The notes beneath the pieces are model-generated. The model searched no databases, was not told where the DNA came from, and was given only the letters and a program-made list of their open reading frames with translations. This document shows positions 30,088 to 39,194 of a DNA stretch of 40,658 nucleotides, in pieces (position 1 is the first letter of the stretch; every line of letters begins with the position of its first letter). The stretch comes from a virus. The position numbers were made by a program, and so were the translations under genes. Location: IMG/VR virus record IMGVR_UViG_3300043786_000470, positions 1-40,658 of that record, one strand, 5' to 3'.

Positions 30088-30932
30088 TGTACAAAAGCGA
30101 AAAAATAAACGAAATTATATCCTATATCAAGGACAAAAAGAAGGCAACCCAAGCCGCCTTGAAGCCTTACCTTGTCATTGCTCAGCCTCGACGTGATGCA
30201 AAGGAACAGGCAGCGCAAAGTTTTGTCGGAGACAAGTCAGCGATAACGACATGGTGCAGCTACAAGTATATAAATATTAGTGGACAACTTGTTGACGTGG
30301 CTCGTAATGCTTTGGCAGAAAAAGCCATTCAACTTGAGGCAAAGTATTTGTTATTAGTTGGTGAAGATACGGTCATGCCTTATTACGGCTTTGAGGAGTT
30401 ACACAGGACTTGCGAAGAAAACCCAAACACGGTAGCAAGTGGCGTGTATTATTTCAAGGAAGCTGGGGCAATGGTTTTAATTACGGATAAAGACGGTTAC
30501 AGATGCACGGCAAATGTTGACCCAGACCAAATGATTCTTAATCCAATGCTCATCGGCATGGATGCTATGTTAATTCCTGTAAGCATATTAAAGGAATTAA
30601 AGGAAAAAGAACCAGACTGCCCTTTCTTTTGCGTGGTTTCTGAAACGGAAAACACGCCATTTGTTGGCGAAGATGAATGGTTTTTACACTTGCTTTACAA
30701 AAACGGTTATAATTGCATTGTTAATACCAATGTTCAATGTTTGCACATGGATTTGGCAACGGGAAATTATAATGCTCATCCAGATGTTAACCTTGATGAT
30801 TACGTTTGTGAGATAAAACCAAATAGGCGTTTAACTTGCGCAGATAGACATTACTTGCATAAAAGGTGGAACGACAGAGTTCCAAAACCAGAATTATTGA
30901 CAGAAAAAAACATTACAAAACAAAATAAATAA
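30087..30932 (+). CDS. GT-A-like glycosyltransferase in the tail module
   Basis: 281 aa. VDVARNALAEKAIQLEAKYLLLVGEDTVMP (about 68-97, here broken by key points: R72, GED at 91-93) is the pattern of GT-A enzymes that read a nucleotide sugar. ASGVYYFKEAGAM and the final HMDLATGN add to this. A related set of phage GT-like proteins lies near tail fibre genes and may modify virion or host glycans. Begins with TAATG overlap with the propeller gene and ends 2 bases before the next gene. Confidence 0.6.
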   Translation: MYKSEKINEIISYIKDKKKATQAALKPYLVIAQPRRDAKEQAAQSFVGDKSAITTWCSYKYINISGQLVDVARNALAEKAIQLEAKYLLLVGEDTVMPYYGFEELHRTCEENPNTVASGVYYFKEAGAMVLITDKDGYRCTANVDPDQMILNPMLIGMDAMLIPVSILKELKEKEPDCPFFCVVSETENTPFVGEDEWFLHLLYKNGYNCIVNTNVQCLHMDLATGNYNAHPDVNLDDYVCEIKPNRRLTCADRHYLHKRWNDRVPKPELLTEKNITKQNK

Positions 30933-30934
30933 AC

Positions 30935-31327
30935 ATGGGAGCTTTTAGTAATTATTTAGAAAACGAGATACTTGACTGGGTAAACGGCGGGGCATTTCCT
31001 TCGCAGCCTTCAGCAACTTGGGTTCAACTTTTTAATGGTTCACCAGACGAAACAGGTTCAGGAGGCACGGGCTTATACACCCGTGTAGCGGTTGCAGCTG
31101 GTGGATGGACAACAACCACAGGGGCAACGGCAACGATTACAAATACAAATGCAATCGTTATGAATGCCTCTGCCGCAACTACGGCTTTTGCTGATAACTT
31201 TGGCGTATTTGACAATTCGACATCGGGTAATCTTTTGTTCTACGGTGCTTTAGCCGTGGCGAAAACGGTTTCGGTTGGCGATGAAATTCGTTTCAATGCT
31301 TCTTCATTGACCATTAGAGTAGATTAA
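30935..31327 (+). CDS. small tail fibre-like protein (Gp80-type)
   Basis: 130 aa. The start MGAFSNYLENEILDWV and TWVQLFNGSPDETGSGG..YTRVAV match the small 'tail fibre' family seen in many phages (SNYLEN..LDH, WVALFT..P..). The remainder is Thr/Ala-rich beta. Function in the virion is unproven. A UUCG hairpin follows its stop. Confidence 0.65.
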   Translation: MGAFSNYLENEILDWVNGGAFPSQPSATWVQLFNGSPDETGSGGTGLYTRVAVAAGGWTTTTGATATITNTNAIVMNASAATTAFADNFGVFDNSTSGNLLFYGALAVAKTVSVGDEIRFNASSLTIRVD

Positions 31328-31331
31328 TCAC

Positions 31332-31351
31332 GGTAGCCCTTCGGGGTTACC
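31332..31351 (+). other. UUCG-tetraloop hairpin between tail genes
   Basis: GGTAGCCC-TTCG-GGGTTACC gives an 8-bp stem (one G-U) with the very stable UUCG loop. It lies 5 bases after one stop and 12 before the next ATG. The following sequence TTACCTTTTATC has a short T-rich part, so partial termination or RNA processing is possible. Confidence 0.85.
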
Positions 31352-31363
31352 TTACCTTTTATC

Positions 31364-31894
31364 ATGGAAGCATCTTTACAAAAGTTAGCGGATGAAATAA
31401 GTGTGTTAGCCATTTCCGTGGTTGCCAATGAATGGCGATTACAGGGGCATGAGTTAACAGGCTCAGCCGTGAAACAAATGGAAACAATGGTAAGGATGGA
31501 AATTAATACTTTAATCATTGAGGGCTTTATTCCTGATTACATGGCGATAAATAATCAAGGCGTACCTTCAAACAAGATACCTTATTACCCTGGGAGCGGA
31601 AGAAAAACAAGCAAGTATATTGACGGCTTGATGAAATATGTTCAGCAGAGAATGGGTAAAAGTGAAAAGGAATCTAAAGGCATTGCATTCGCCATCGCAA
31701 GTAAGCATAAAAAGGAGGGAATGCCAACGAAAAATAGCGTCATTAAGCATTCCAAAACAGGTAAACGAACGGGGTTCATAGAAATAGCATTGGACAAGAA
31801 TAGTCAAAAGTTTGTTGAGTTAATTGAGGTAAGCGTTGCCGCAACCGTTGAAGTGTTAGTTGAAAGTTATTACAAATCAATATTGAACAGATGA
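31364..31894 (+). CDS. putative tail completion protein
   Basis: 176 aa, basic. The centre (GSGRKTSKYIDGLMKYVQQRMG, IAFAIASKHKKEGMPT) resembles gp10/neck-type proteins that sit between head and tail. The C-terminal helix (VELIEVSVAATVEVLVESY) would form the ring interior. Assignment is weak and rests on composition and place. Its stop overlaps the next start as ATGA. Confidence 0.4.
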   Translation: MEASLQKLADEISVLAISVVANEWRLQGHELTGSAVKQMETMVRMEINTLIIEGFIPDYMAINNQGVPSNKIPYYPGSGRKTSKYIDGLMKYVQQRMGKSEKESKGIAFAIASKHKKEGMPTKNSVIKHSKTGKRTGFIEIALDKNSQKFVELIEVSVAATVEVLVESYYKSILNR

Positions 31895-33093
31895 GTTACA
31901 CGATAAATCCAGACACGTTATCAAGCCTTCTTTATCCTGTATCTTATCGCAGCCTTGAGCCTTCGGCGGTGGTTCAGCAGCAAATAGATGTTTACGTTGG
32001 TGGCAGCCTTGCGGGGTCATTCTTAGCAGCCCAGACGGGAACAAGTGGAAGCAGCGCGGTCTTTGATACCAATGTTCAAAGTTTCCTTTATTCCGACGTT
32101 GCACCCGTTACGGGGCTTAAAACAAGTTTCTTTGGAACGCTTAACGATTATTCCTTAACAACGAATACGGATGTAATAAAGTCCGTTTACACGGTGGCAA
32201 AGAACCAAACGGTATCAAGTGCTGGATTCCTTATAACCTCAACCGCAAGCCAAACAAGTTCAACGGCTTATGTTATTCCTTCCCAGTTTTATGAAAATGA
32301 ATTTGACTTAAACGACTTTTATTCACCGTCGGCAAATCCCTTTAAATTCCTTACCACTAACAACCAAGACAGGCGATGCAATGATGACGGGAATATATTT
32401 CTTTCATTTGTTGGCAAAGGGGTTAACGCGGCTCAGTTTGAATTTTGGACAAAGTCAGGAAGTTCAGCCGTGACGATTGTAGATTTTGTAAACTCAACAG
32501 CAAACAATGACTTATATTCTCTTTCTGTTGGTGTTGCTAATATATTTGGGAGCAGTGCTATTTTTCATGGCGGCAACTTCCCCGATAATTCCAGCGCTTA
32601 TTCGTTTTACGAAGTTAGCGTTGGTTCTTATTCAGGTTCGTATACACGACTTTCTGAAAAGATTCAAGTAAACATTGAGCCAAATTGTTCTGATAACATT
32701 GACTTACATTGGTTTGGAAAATATGGCGGTGCAGAAAGTTACCAGTTCCGTGGCTTAATTGTTGACTTACAAAACGCCAATGCTGATATAATCAATATTT
32801 CGCAGCCGTGGAACGTGGCGGCAAGTCCACGGGCAAACAGTTTTGACAAAACAATCATCAAGACAAATCAAAGGGTAAACAAACGAAAGCAAGTAAAATG
32901 TAATATTCCACACGAAGACGCGGTTTACGTTGCCTCAATGTTTTATTCCCCTGAGGTGTACATCATCGAGAATGGGAAGTATGTTAATGTTACTATTTCC
33001 AACGCTGAAACATTGACGGACAACAACAGAACAACGGACATTGAGTTATCTTTTGAAATTACCTATCCAAATAAACCAACCGCCCAGTTATGA
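31891..33093 (+). CDS. putative tail/baseplate protein
   Basis: 400 aa, all-beta by composition, rich in Ser, Asn, Thr and Val, with no signal peptide. It precedes a large baseplate-like protein and the tape measure, so it may be a distal tail or baseplate component. The C-terminal quarter (PHEDAVYVASMFYSPEVYII, IELSFEITYPNKP) looks like an immunoglobulin-like or tail-hub fold. No family is confirmed. ATGA overlap on both sides. Confidence 0.5.
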   Translation: MSYTINPDTLSSLLYPVSYRSLEPSAVVQQQIDVYVGGSLAGSFLAAQTGTSGSSAVFDTNVQSFLYSDVAPVTGLKTSFFGTLNDYSLTTNTDVIKSVYTVAKNQTVSSAGFLITSTASQTSSTAYVIPSQFYENEFDLNDFYSPSANPFKFLTTNNQDRRCNDDGNIFLSFVGKGVNAAQFEFWTKSGSSAVTIVDFVNSTANNDLYSLSVGVANIFGSSAIFHGGNFPDNSSAYSFYEVSVGSYSGSYTRLSEKIQVNIEPNCSDNIDLHWFGKYGGAESYQFRGLIVDLQNANADIINISQPWNVAASPRANSFDKTIIKTNQRVNKRKQVKCNIPHEDAVYVASMFYSPEVYIIENGKYVNVTISNAETLTDNNRTTDIELSFEITYPNKPTAQL

Positions 33094-35513
33094 TAAAATT
33101 ATTTATAGGCGGGCAAGAAGTAGATTTAAATCAAAATGAAGTCAACGTAACGATTGATTATTCGATTGAAAACATTGAACTCGGAAACATATCGGGTGCG
33201 CATTCCAAAAGGAACGTCACCCTTCCAGCAACAAAAACAAACGTAAATATATTTCAAAACATCACAGACGCTGGTGCGATTGTAACCAATGCTTATAAAT
33301 TATTATCGGCAAGACTTGAAGCCGACGGCGTGCCAATTCTTACAGGAAAAGCAAGGTTGGAGGGTGCAGATTTACAAGCGATTAATTCGGGGTTTGTAGC
33401 ATCTAATTTTAAGGTCTCCTTGATTGGAAACAATGCCGATTGGTTTTCCGACGTGGGTAACACATTGGTAAGAGATTTAGGTTGGGACGATATAGAAATA
33501 AATACAACAAATGTAAAAACCAATTACGACCCGTTGACGTCGGAACATTGCTTTATCCTCATGAAATGGAAAGCGTGGGAAAATGAAACATTCATTGTAA
33601 ACAATGAAATGACCCCAGCCATTTTTGTCTGGCAAGTATTGGAAAAGGCATTTTTAAATAGAGGTTATCAGTTAAACAGTATTTTTAAGACCGACCCGTT
33701 TAACCGCCTTATTATTCCAATGGGCTTAGAACTTGGCGCGGACTACTTAAATGACTTTGTAAACCTCAGGGCTTCATCTCCGAGTCCCTCATTATTAAGC
33801 AATTCAAATCCTTCGCCCGTCCTTATAACCTTTACAGACGAAACAACATCGCCAAACTTTGACACGGGTGGAAATTATGTAAGCGGGGTTTATACCGTGC
33901 CAATAACAGCAACCTATACGTTAAAGGCTGAATTAAATATTGCCAATACTATTCTTGTGCCTACTTCAACAGATGAAATATTAGTCGGTTGGGAAATAAA
34001 CGGAGTATTTGAAGAAGGCGAAGACCTTGGACAAGAACCAAGTTTTGACGATTCGGTAATCATTGAATTTATAACTGATTTGGTTGAAGGCGACTTAGTT
34101 CGATTTGTCGTAAAACATAATAACCCTGGTTTCCTTATGGGACTAAACGGCTCAATCGAAATCATAGGAAGTAAAGCTATCTTTGAGGCTGGCAGAACAT
34201 TTGACTTACAATATGTTATTCCTATTACATGGTATGTCCGTGATGTTATTGCAGACCTTACAACCATTTTCAACCTTGCATGGGAAACCAACGTACAAAG
34301 CAAACAAGTTTACGCCTATCCAAAGGATGATTATACGATAAGGTATAGGGCTGATGCTACGGGAGCAATAAGCCTTACAAGTTTCGACGGGTTCTTTAAA
34401 GGAACAGATAAATACGATTTAAATACCCGTGACCTTGATGGCTCGGAGTTCCAAATCTTAGACGGTTACAAATCAAGTCAGGTGCTGGCATACGCCACGG
34501 ACGACGATACGACGAATAAGGAAGAAGAAAGACGAGGGGTAAACATTTATTCTGGTGGTTACAATTTCCCGACTGATAGATTTGATAACGGGGTTGAATT
34601 TATTTATACAAAGTTCTTTGCCAAAACGATCCACATAAGCGATGTTGAAATAACATCGGGAGGAATTTACGGAGCACAAATGCCGCTTGTCTTTGGCGAT
34701 GATTACAACACGGTAACAGATGCTGAACCAAACTACAATCTTGCACCTCGTTTGCTTTATTACGCTGGAAGGCGCAACGGCTTAGATGGTTATATAAGAT
34801 TGTACGATGAAACATCAAGTGCCTCAAGTGCTTTTGATTTTCCAGCGGCGTTTATGGTAAATTACAATGACCCAAGCGGTGGGGATTTTAACCTTTCCTT
34901 TTCCGATGAGGTCACCAATTTCACAAACGTAATGCAAGGTATTTTTAAAACCTTCCATTTGCAGACCTACAAGCGCATTGAACTTGGTAAGGTTTACACG
35001 ACCTTTGCAAAGTTGAAGCCAAAGGATATAACGCAACTATCCTTTAGACGCAAGGGAATCATTGGTTCATCTAACTTTATAATTCAGAGTATAGAATACA
35101 ACCCGAAGTCAAACAGTCCAGCCAAAACGGTTTTACTTTACGATGAAAAGCCAAATGTAAATGATTTAACAAAAGTTGTCAACACGATAACATTGGCTGG
35201 GGCTTCGCCTCAATCGGGAACGGTAACAGGATCGGGCAGCGGCTTAGTGGGTGCAAATGGAGCGACGGTGAACATTCAATTATCTTACACGCCGTTTATT
35301 AACTCAATGACCAATGTACTTGTTCTTCCTGTTAACTCAGGTATCACCCAGGTATCAAACACGAATGCAAATGTACTTGTATTCATGAACGGGCAAAAGT
35401 TGATACCAACCATTCAATATATAATTAGTGGTTCAACCATTGGCATTAATATAGATACCCATTATGACGGGGCAAATTATGAAGTAGTTGTAAATGGCGT
35501 AACAAAAGGATAA
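33090..35513 (+). CDS. putative tail tip/baseplate hub protein
   Basis: 807 aa. N-terminal beta domain (LFIGGQEVDLNQNEVNVTID) with a conserved SGAHSKRNVTLPATK (about 35-49), as in baseplate proteins of Bacteroidota phages. The middle is all-beta with repeated aromatic residues; the C-terminal 120 aa (FINSMTNVLVLPVNSG, MNGQKLIPTIQYIISGSTI) resemble short fibre repeats. It would sit at the tail tip. No lysozyme or protease motif is seen. Confidence 0.5.
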   Translation: MIKLFIGGQEVDLNQNEVNVTIDYSIENIELGNISGAHSKRNVTLPATKTNVNIFQNITDAGAIVTNAYKLLSARLEADGVPILTGKARLEGADLQAINSGFVASNFKVSLIGNNADWFSDVGNTLVRDLGWDDIEINTTNVKTNYDPLTSEHCFILMKWKAWENETFIVNNEMTPAIFVWQVLEKAFLNRGYQLNSIFKTDPFNRLIIPMGLELGADYLNDFVNLRASSPSPSLLSNSNPSPVLITFTDETTSPNFDTGGNYVSGVYTVPITATYTLKAELNIANTILVPTSTDEILVGWEINGVFEEGEDLGQEPSFDDSVIIEFITDLVEGDLVRFVVKHNNPGFLMGLNGSIEIIGSKAIFEAGRTFDLQYVIPITWYVRDVIADLTTIFNLAWETNVQSKQVYAYPKDDYTIRYRADATGAISLTSFDGFFKGTDKYDLNTRDLDGSEFQILDGYKSSQVLAYATDDDTTNKEEERRGVNIYSGGYNFPTDRFDNGVEFIYTKFFAKTIHISDVEITSGGIYGAQMPLVFGDDYNTVTDAEPNYNLAPRLLYYAGRRNGLDGYIRLYDETSSASSAFDFPAAFMVNYNDPSGGDFNLSFSDEVTNFTNVMQGIFKTFHLQTYKRIELGKVYTTFAKLKPKDITQLSFRRKGIIGSSNFIIQSIEYNPKSNSPAKTVLLYDEKPNVNDLTKVVNTITLAGASPQSGTVTGSGSGLVGANGATVNIQLSYTPFINSMTNVLVLPVNSGITQVSNTNANVLVFMNGQKLIPTIQYIISGSTIGINIDTHYDGANYEVVVNGVTKG

Positions 35514-35515
35514 TC

Positions 35516-38500
35516 ATGGCAGAAAAGGTAATAGGTTTTAAAATCCAGATTGAAGGTTTAGCGGGAACGATTGAAACGGCAACGCAATTAAAAAGGCAAA
35601 TCGCCGATATAAATTCCGAGTTAAAAAAGACGGCGGACGTTGACGAAATCAAGAAACTTGAAAAGAAGTTAGTCGATTTAAAGGCGGCTCAGTCACTTGT
35701 TAACGATGTCACACGGGAACAAGTTAAATTAAGGAAGGAAGAAATTGCGGGGATTGACAAAAGCGAAGGGGCATATCGTCGTTTATCAAAGGAATTAAAC
35801 GACCAACGGAAAAGATATAAGGATTTAGCAGCCGCCGAACAGGCATCAAGTCAGGAGGCAAGAGATTTAATTGTATCCATTGGTGCATTAGATAAGAAGT
35901 TAAAAGGCATTGACGCAAATGTTGGACAATTTCAAAGGAATGTCGGTGGATATACTGAAGCCTTATCAAACTTTTTCCCTAAACTTAGCGGAACATTAGG
36001 TCAGGTAACAGGGGCGATTGGTGGAATACAAAACGGTTTTGCAAATTTAAGCAAGTCCTCAGGCGCTTTGACAACGGGACTTGGTGGTATCGGTATTGCA
36101 TTAACCGCTTTTCAAGCTATTAGTGAAATTGTTGGAAGCCTTATCGAAGCCGCAAGGGCAACAAAAGAGTTATCGGCTCAGGTTACAAACTTTACACAAA
36201 TTACAGGCGATGAACTTGAAGCCGTTGTCGCAACAAGTCAAGCTATTGCGGTCACTTACGGTAAGAATGTCGATGAAATTGTTGTAGCAGCTAATAGCGC
36301 AAGTAAGGCATTGGGTATTTCTTTTGCTCAGGCTTTGGACGTGGTTGAAATTGGATTCAGAAAAGGTGCGGATGCTCAGGGACAATTCCTTGACGGCTTG
36401 AAAGAATATTCTGTTCAATTTAGAGATGCTGGATTAAGTGCTGAAGATTTTTTAAGGGTATCCATTGCCTCGGCAAATGAAGGTATATTTTCAGACAAAG
36501 GACTTGACGCGGTTAAGGAATTTGGGTTAAGAATACAAGAACAAACAAAGGGTTCAAAGGATGCTTTAACCAATGCTTTTGGCGAAGAATTTACAAGTCA
36601 ATTATTTGAGAATATAAATAACGGCTCAGTAACATCGGGTCAGGCTTTTGGATTAGTTACCGATAAAATAACAGAAACAGGGATAGCAGGCTCGCAGCTT
36701 CAAACGGTTATTGCCAATGTTTTTGGCGCACCTGGGGAAGACATTGGAAAGGATTTTATTATAACCTTAGGCGATGTTTTACAAAGTACGGACGATGTCA
36801 CTTTATCAACCAACCTTTACCAAAAGCAACAAGAAGAATTATTTAAAGTAAATGAGCAATTAAAAATAAGTGAGGTCGCTTATAATACAACCCTTGCAAC
36901 AACAGGCGTTGAATTTGAGATTGCAACGGCAAAGGGTAAGATATTTTTAAATAGTGTTTTGTCTGGAATACTTGGATACTTTGAACAAGTTCCAAACCGT
37001 TTAAATGCTTATAAAAAAGCCTTCGCAGAATTTACAAAGCCTGAGGGTTCAATCCTTTCCTTCTTTAAAGTTTTTAATCAGCAGATAAAAGATGGAAACA
37101 AGGAAATAAATTTAATAAACAAAGAAGCGTTAATTGAACAAGAAAAAAATGCAAAAGCACAGGCAGCAGCAGCATTAAATACTCAGGCTGGTTTAGAACA
37201 AAAGTTATCTGATTTAAGAAAACAAAGAAAAGTTGTATTATTTGGCAGCCCTGAATTTAAAAAGTTAGACGTTGAAATTGCCAAAGTTGATGAACAATTA
37301 AGGAAATTTAAACCCGAGGTTATTGTAACTAAAGCAGGAACAAAAGCTGGTGAAACAATAGCTAAGTCATTTGTCGATGGCTCAATCGCCGCACTTGAAA
37401 ATGAACGAGGAAAATTACAACAGGCTTTTTCAAATGCAGTTGCTGGTTCTGGAACTCAAAAAGAATTAGCGGTAAAATTAAATGCAATTAATATTCAAAT
37501 CAAAGATGCAGTTGAACAACAAAATCAAATATTAGCGGATGCGTCAAGGGGTAACTTGCTTAAAAACTTGCAACAAGCACAACAATTAGCAACTTTACCT
37601 TTGACAATTAAACCTTTAAAAAGTATAAAGCAAAGTGATTTAGATAAAAAAGAAGCCGAGGAAATAAAAAAGGTTCAGCAAGATGTTATTAAGTCATCAG
37701 ATGAGGCTAATAAAATAAGAATTGATAAAGAAAATAAAGCACAACAGGAGTTATACGAAAACAGACAAAAAAATATTGCTTTAGCTGGTGAAGGTGCTAT
37801 GGCATTGACAAATTTATTTTCAACAATTCAATCAGCAAAATTTAAAAAGGATGCTGAAATACTAAACGAAGAAATACGTAAAACAGAAGAAAGTATTGCA
37901 ACACTTGAAGCCAAAGCAGAAAAAGCAAGTGGATTAAAAAAGAAGAGATTAGAAAAAGAAATTATTCAAGAAAAAGCATTACTTGAGGAAAAAAATAAAG
38001 CAGCCGAAGCATTACAATTAAAGGCAGCAAAGGATGAAAAAAAGATAGCTATTATTCAATCAATTATCCAAGGCGCTTTGGCTGTTCAGCGTGCTTTATC
38101 TTTTCCTCCTGGTCCTCCAGTAACGATTGGGTCTGCCATTGCTACTGGAGTTTTATCTGCAATACAAACCGCAACAATAGCCGCTCAACCCCTTGCGGAA
38201 GGTGGCGTCGTGACTGGTGAAAGAATTAACCGTAAACAAAACATTCCCACACGTTCAAACGGTGACAATGTACTTGCGTATGTAAAACGAGGTGAGGTTG
38301 TATTGAACCAACGGCAACAAAGTTTATTAGGCGGTTCACCAACCTTTAGGCGTATAGGGATAAAAGGATTTGCCGAGGGTGGTTTAGTGCCTCCAATTTC
38401 TGCACCAATACAAGCCTTATCAGGAAACAATGATTTAAGCAACTTTTTACAAGTGATTGAGGCAAAGACCGACGCAATTAATAATCGAATTGACAGGCTT

Positions 38501-38578
38501 CAAGCTTACGTCGTTTCGGATGACATTGCAAGGGATCTCGCTGAAGGGAATAAACTTAAAGTAAAAGCAACTTTATAA
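35516..38578 (+). CDS. tail tape measure protein
   Basis: 1020 aa, the longest gene. N-terminal coiled coil with LKRQIADINSELKKTADVDE (about 24-43) and further heptads; a Gly/Ala-rich hydrophobic segment around 180-210 (GLGGIGIALTAFQAISEIVG); helical middle (360-560) and a second coiled coil (700-820). The C-terminal region has Gly-rich AEGGVVTGERI and FAEGGLVPP repeats plus NGDNVLAYVKRGEVVLN, typical of tape measure ends. Length would predict a tail of about 150 nm at the usual 0.15 nm per residue. Confidence 0.9.
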   Translation: MAEKVIGFKIQIEGLAGTIETATQLKRQIADINSELKKTADVDEIKKLEKKLVDLKAAQSLVNDVTREQVKLRKEEIAGIDKSEGAYRRLSKELNDQRKRYKDLAAAEQASSQEARDLIVSIGALDKKLKGIDANVGQFQRNVGGYTEALSNFFPKLSGTLGQVTGAIGGIQNGFANLSKSSGALTTGLGGIGIALTAFQAISEIVGSLIEAARATKELSAQVTNFTQITGDELEAVVATSQAIAVTYGKNVDEIVVAANSASKALGISFAQALDVVEIGFRKGADAQGQFLDGLKEYSVQFRDAGLSAEDFLRVSIASANEGIFSDKGLDAVKEFGLRIQEQTKGSKDALTNAFGEEFTSQLFENINNGSVTSGQAFGLVTDKITETGIAGSQLQTVIANVFGAPGEDIGKDFIITLGDVLQSTDDVTLSTNLYQKQQEELFKVNEQLKISEVAYNTTLATTGVEFEIATAKGKIFLNSVLSGILGYFEQVPNRLNAYKKAFAEFTKPEGSILSFFKVFNQQIKDGNKEINLINKEALIEQEKNAKAQAAAALNTQAGLEQKLSDLRKQRKVVLFGSPEFKKLDVEIAKVDEQLRKFKPEVIVTKAGTKAGETIAKSFVDGSIAALENERGKLQQAFSNAVAGSGTQKELAVKLNAINIQIKDAVEQQNQILADASRGNLLKNLQQAQQLATLPLTIKPLKSIKQSDLDKKEAEEIKKVQQDVIKSSDEANKIRIDKENKAQQELYENRQKNIALAGEGAMALTNLFSTIQSAKFKKDAEILNEEIRKTEESIATLEAKAEKASGLKKKRLEKEIIQEKALLEEKNKAAEALQLKAAKDEKKIAIIQSIIQGALAVQRALSFPPGPPVTIGSAIATGVLSAIQTATIAAQPLAEGGVVTGERINRKQNIPTRSNGDNVLAYVKRGEVVLNQRQQSLLGGSPTFRRIGIKGFAEGGLVPPISAPIQALSGNNDLSNFLQVIEAKTDAINNRIDRLQAYVVSDDIARDLAEGNKLKVKATL

Positions 38579-38845
38579 ATGTGTAATTGTATGAAAGGAA
38601 ATAGTATTTGGGGTGAACTTGCAAGCCGCATACCCGATGAATATAAGACGCAAGTCATGGCAACGGTTGACAGGACTTACCGTGTTTTGTCGATTGACCC
38701 GTCGGATATGGATTATTTATTTCAGATTTATAACAATTTTGTTAACCATTACGAGCCTGAGAGAAGAAATTGCCCAGCGTGTCGGACAAAGGTAGTGGGT
38801 AAAATGAGGCAAATAGTACAATTTTGGAGAGATGGAAACCAATAA
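38579..38845 (+). CDS. hypothetical cysteine-containing small protein
   Basis: 88 aa. Cysteines C2, C4 and C70, C73 (NCPACRTKV) could bind zinc as two pairs. Helical, with MDYLFQIYNNFVNHY in the centre. It starts directly after the tape measure stop and overlaps the next gene by 14 bases. Family not recognised. Confidence 0.55.
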   Translation: MCNCMKGNSIWGELASRIPDEYKTQVMATVDRTYRVLSIDPSDMDYLFQIYNNFVNHYEPERRNCPACRTKVVGKMRQIVQFWRDGNQ

Positions 38846-39185
38846 AAGGGAGATAGACAAGCATTTATTAACCGAGTTTACAGATAGTGTTTTGCATCGT
38901 TATAAAACATTATGCGAAAAGGAAGGAATAACGCCAGACTTTTATACCCTTATTGATTTTTTATTCCAAACCAACATTATAAAAGATTTGACGATAGCTA
39001 AATTCATGGTCATGGAATTATATCCAGCCGCCTTGTTTGAAAATGAAAGTAAGATGAATGCCATTTTAGATATTAGCATTCAAACGGGGCTTAGTGAAAA
39101 AACCGTTTATAACATGATACAACACCCTGAGTCGTTTGGCTATGGAATCAGCAAAAAAAGGAATAAGAAAAATAATAATAAATAA
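38832..39185 (+). CDS. hypothetical protein with helix-turn-helix-like segment
   Basis: 117 aa. All-helical; residues 77-98 (MNAILDISIQTGLSEKTVYNM) have the spacing of a helix-turn-helix. The basic C-terminus (SKKRNKKNNNK) fits DNA binding. It lies between the tape measure and protease genes, an unusual place for a regulator, so it may be a late gene regulator or simply an assembly protein. Start overlaps the previous gene by 14 bases. Confidence 0.5.
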   Translation: METNKREIDKHLLTEFTDSVLHRYKTLCEKEGITPDFYTLIDFLFQTNIIKDLTIAKFMVMELYPAALFENESKMNAILDISIQTGLSEKTVYNMIQHPESFGYGISKKRNKKNNNK

Positions 39186-39194
39186 ATTTACTGC

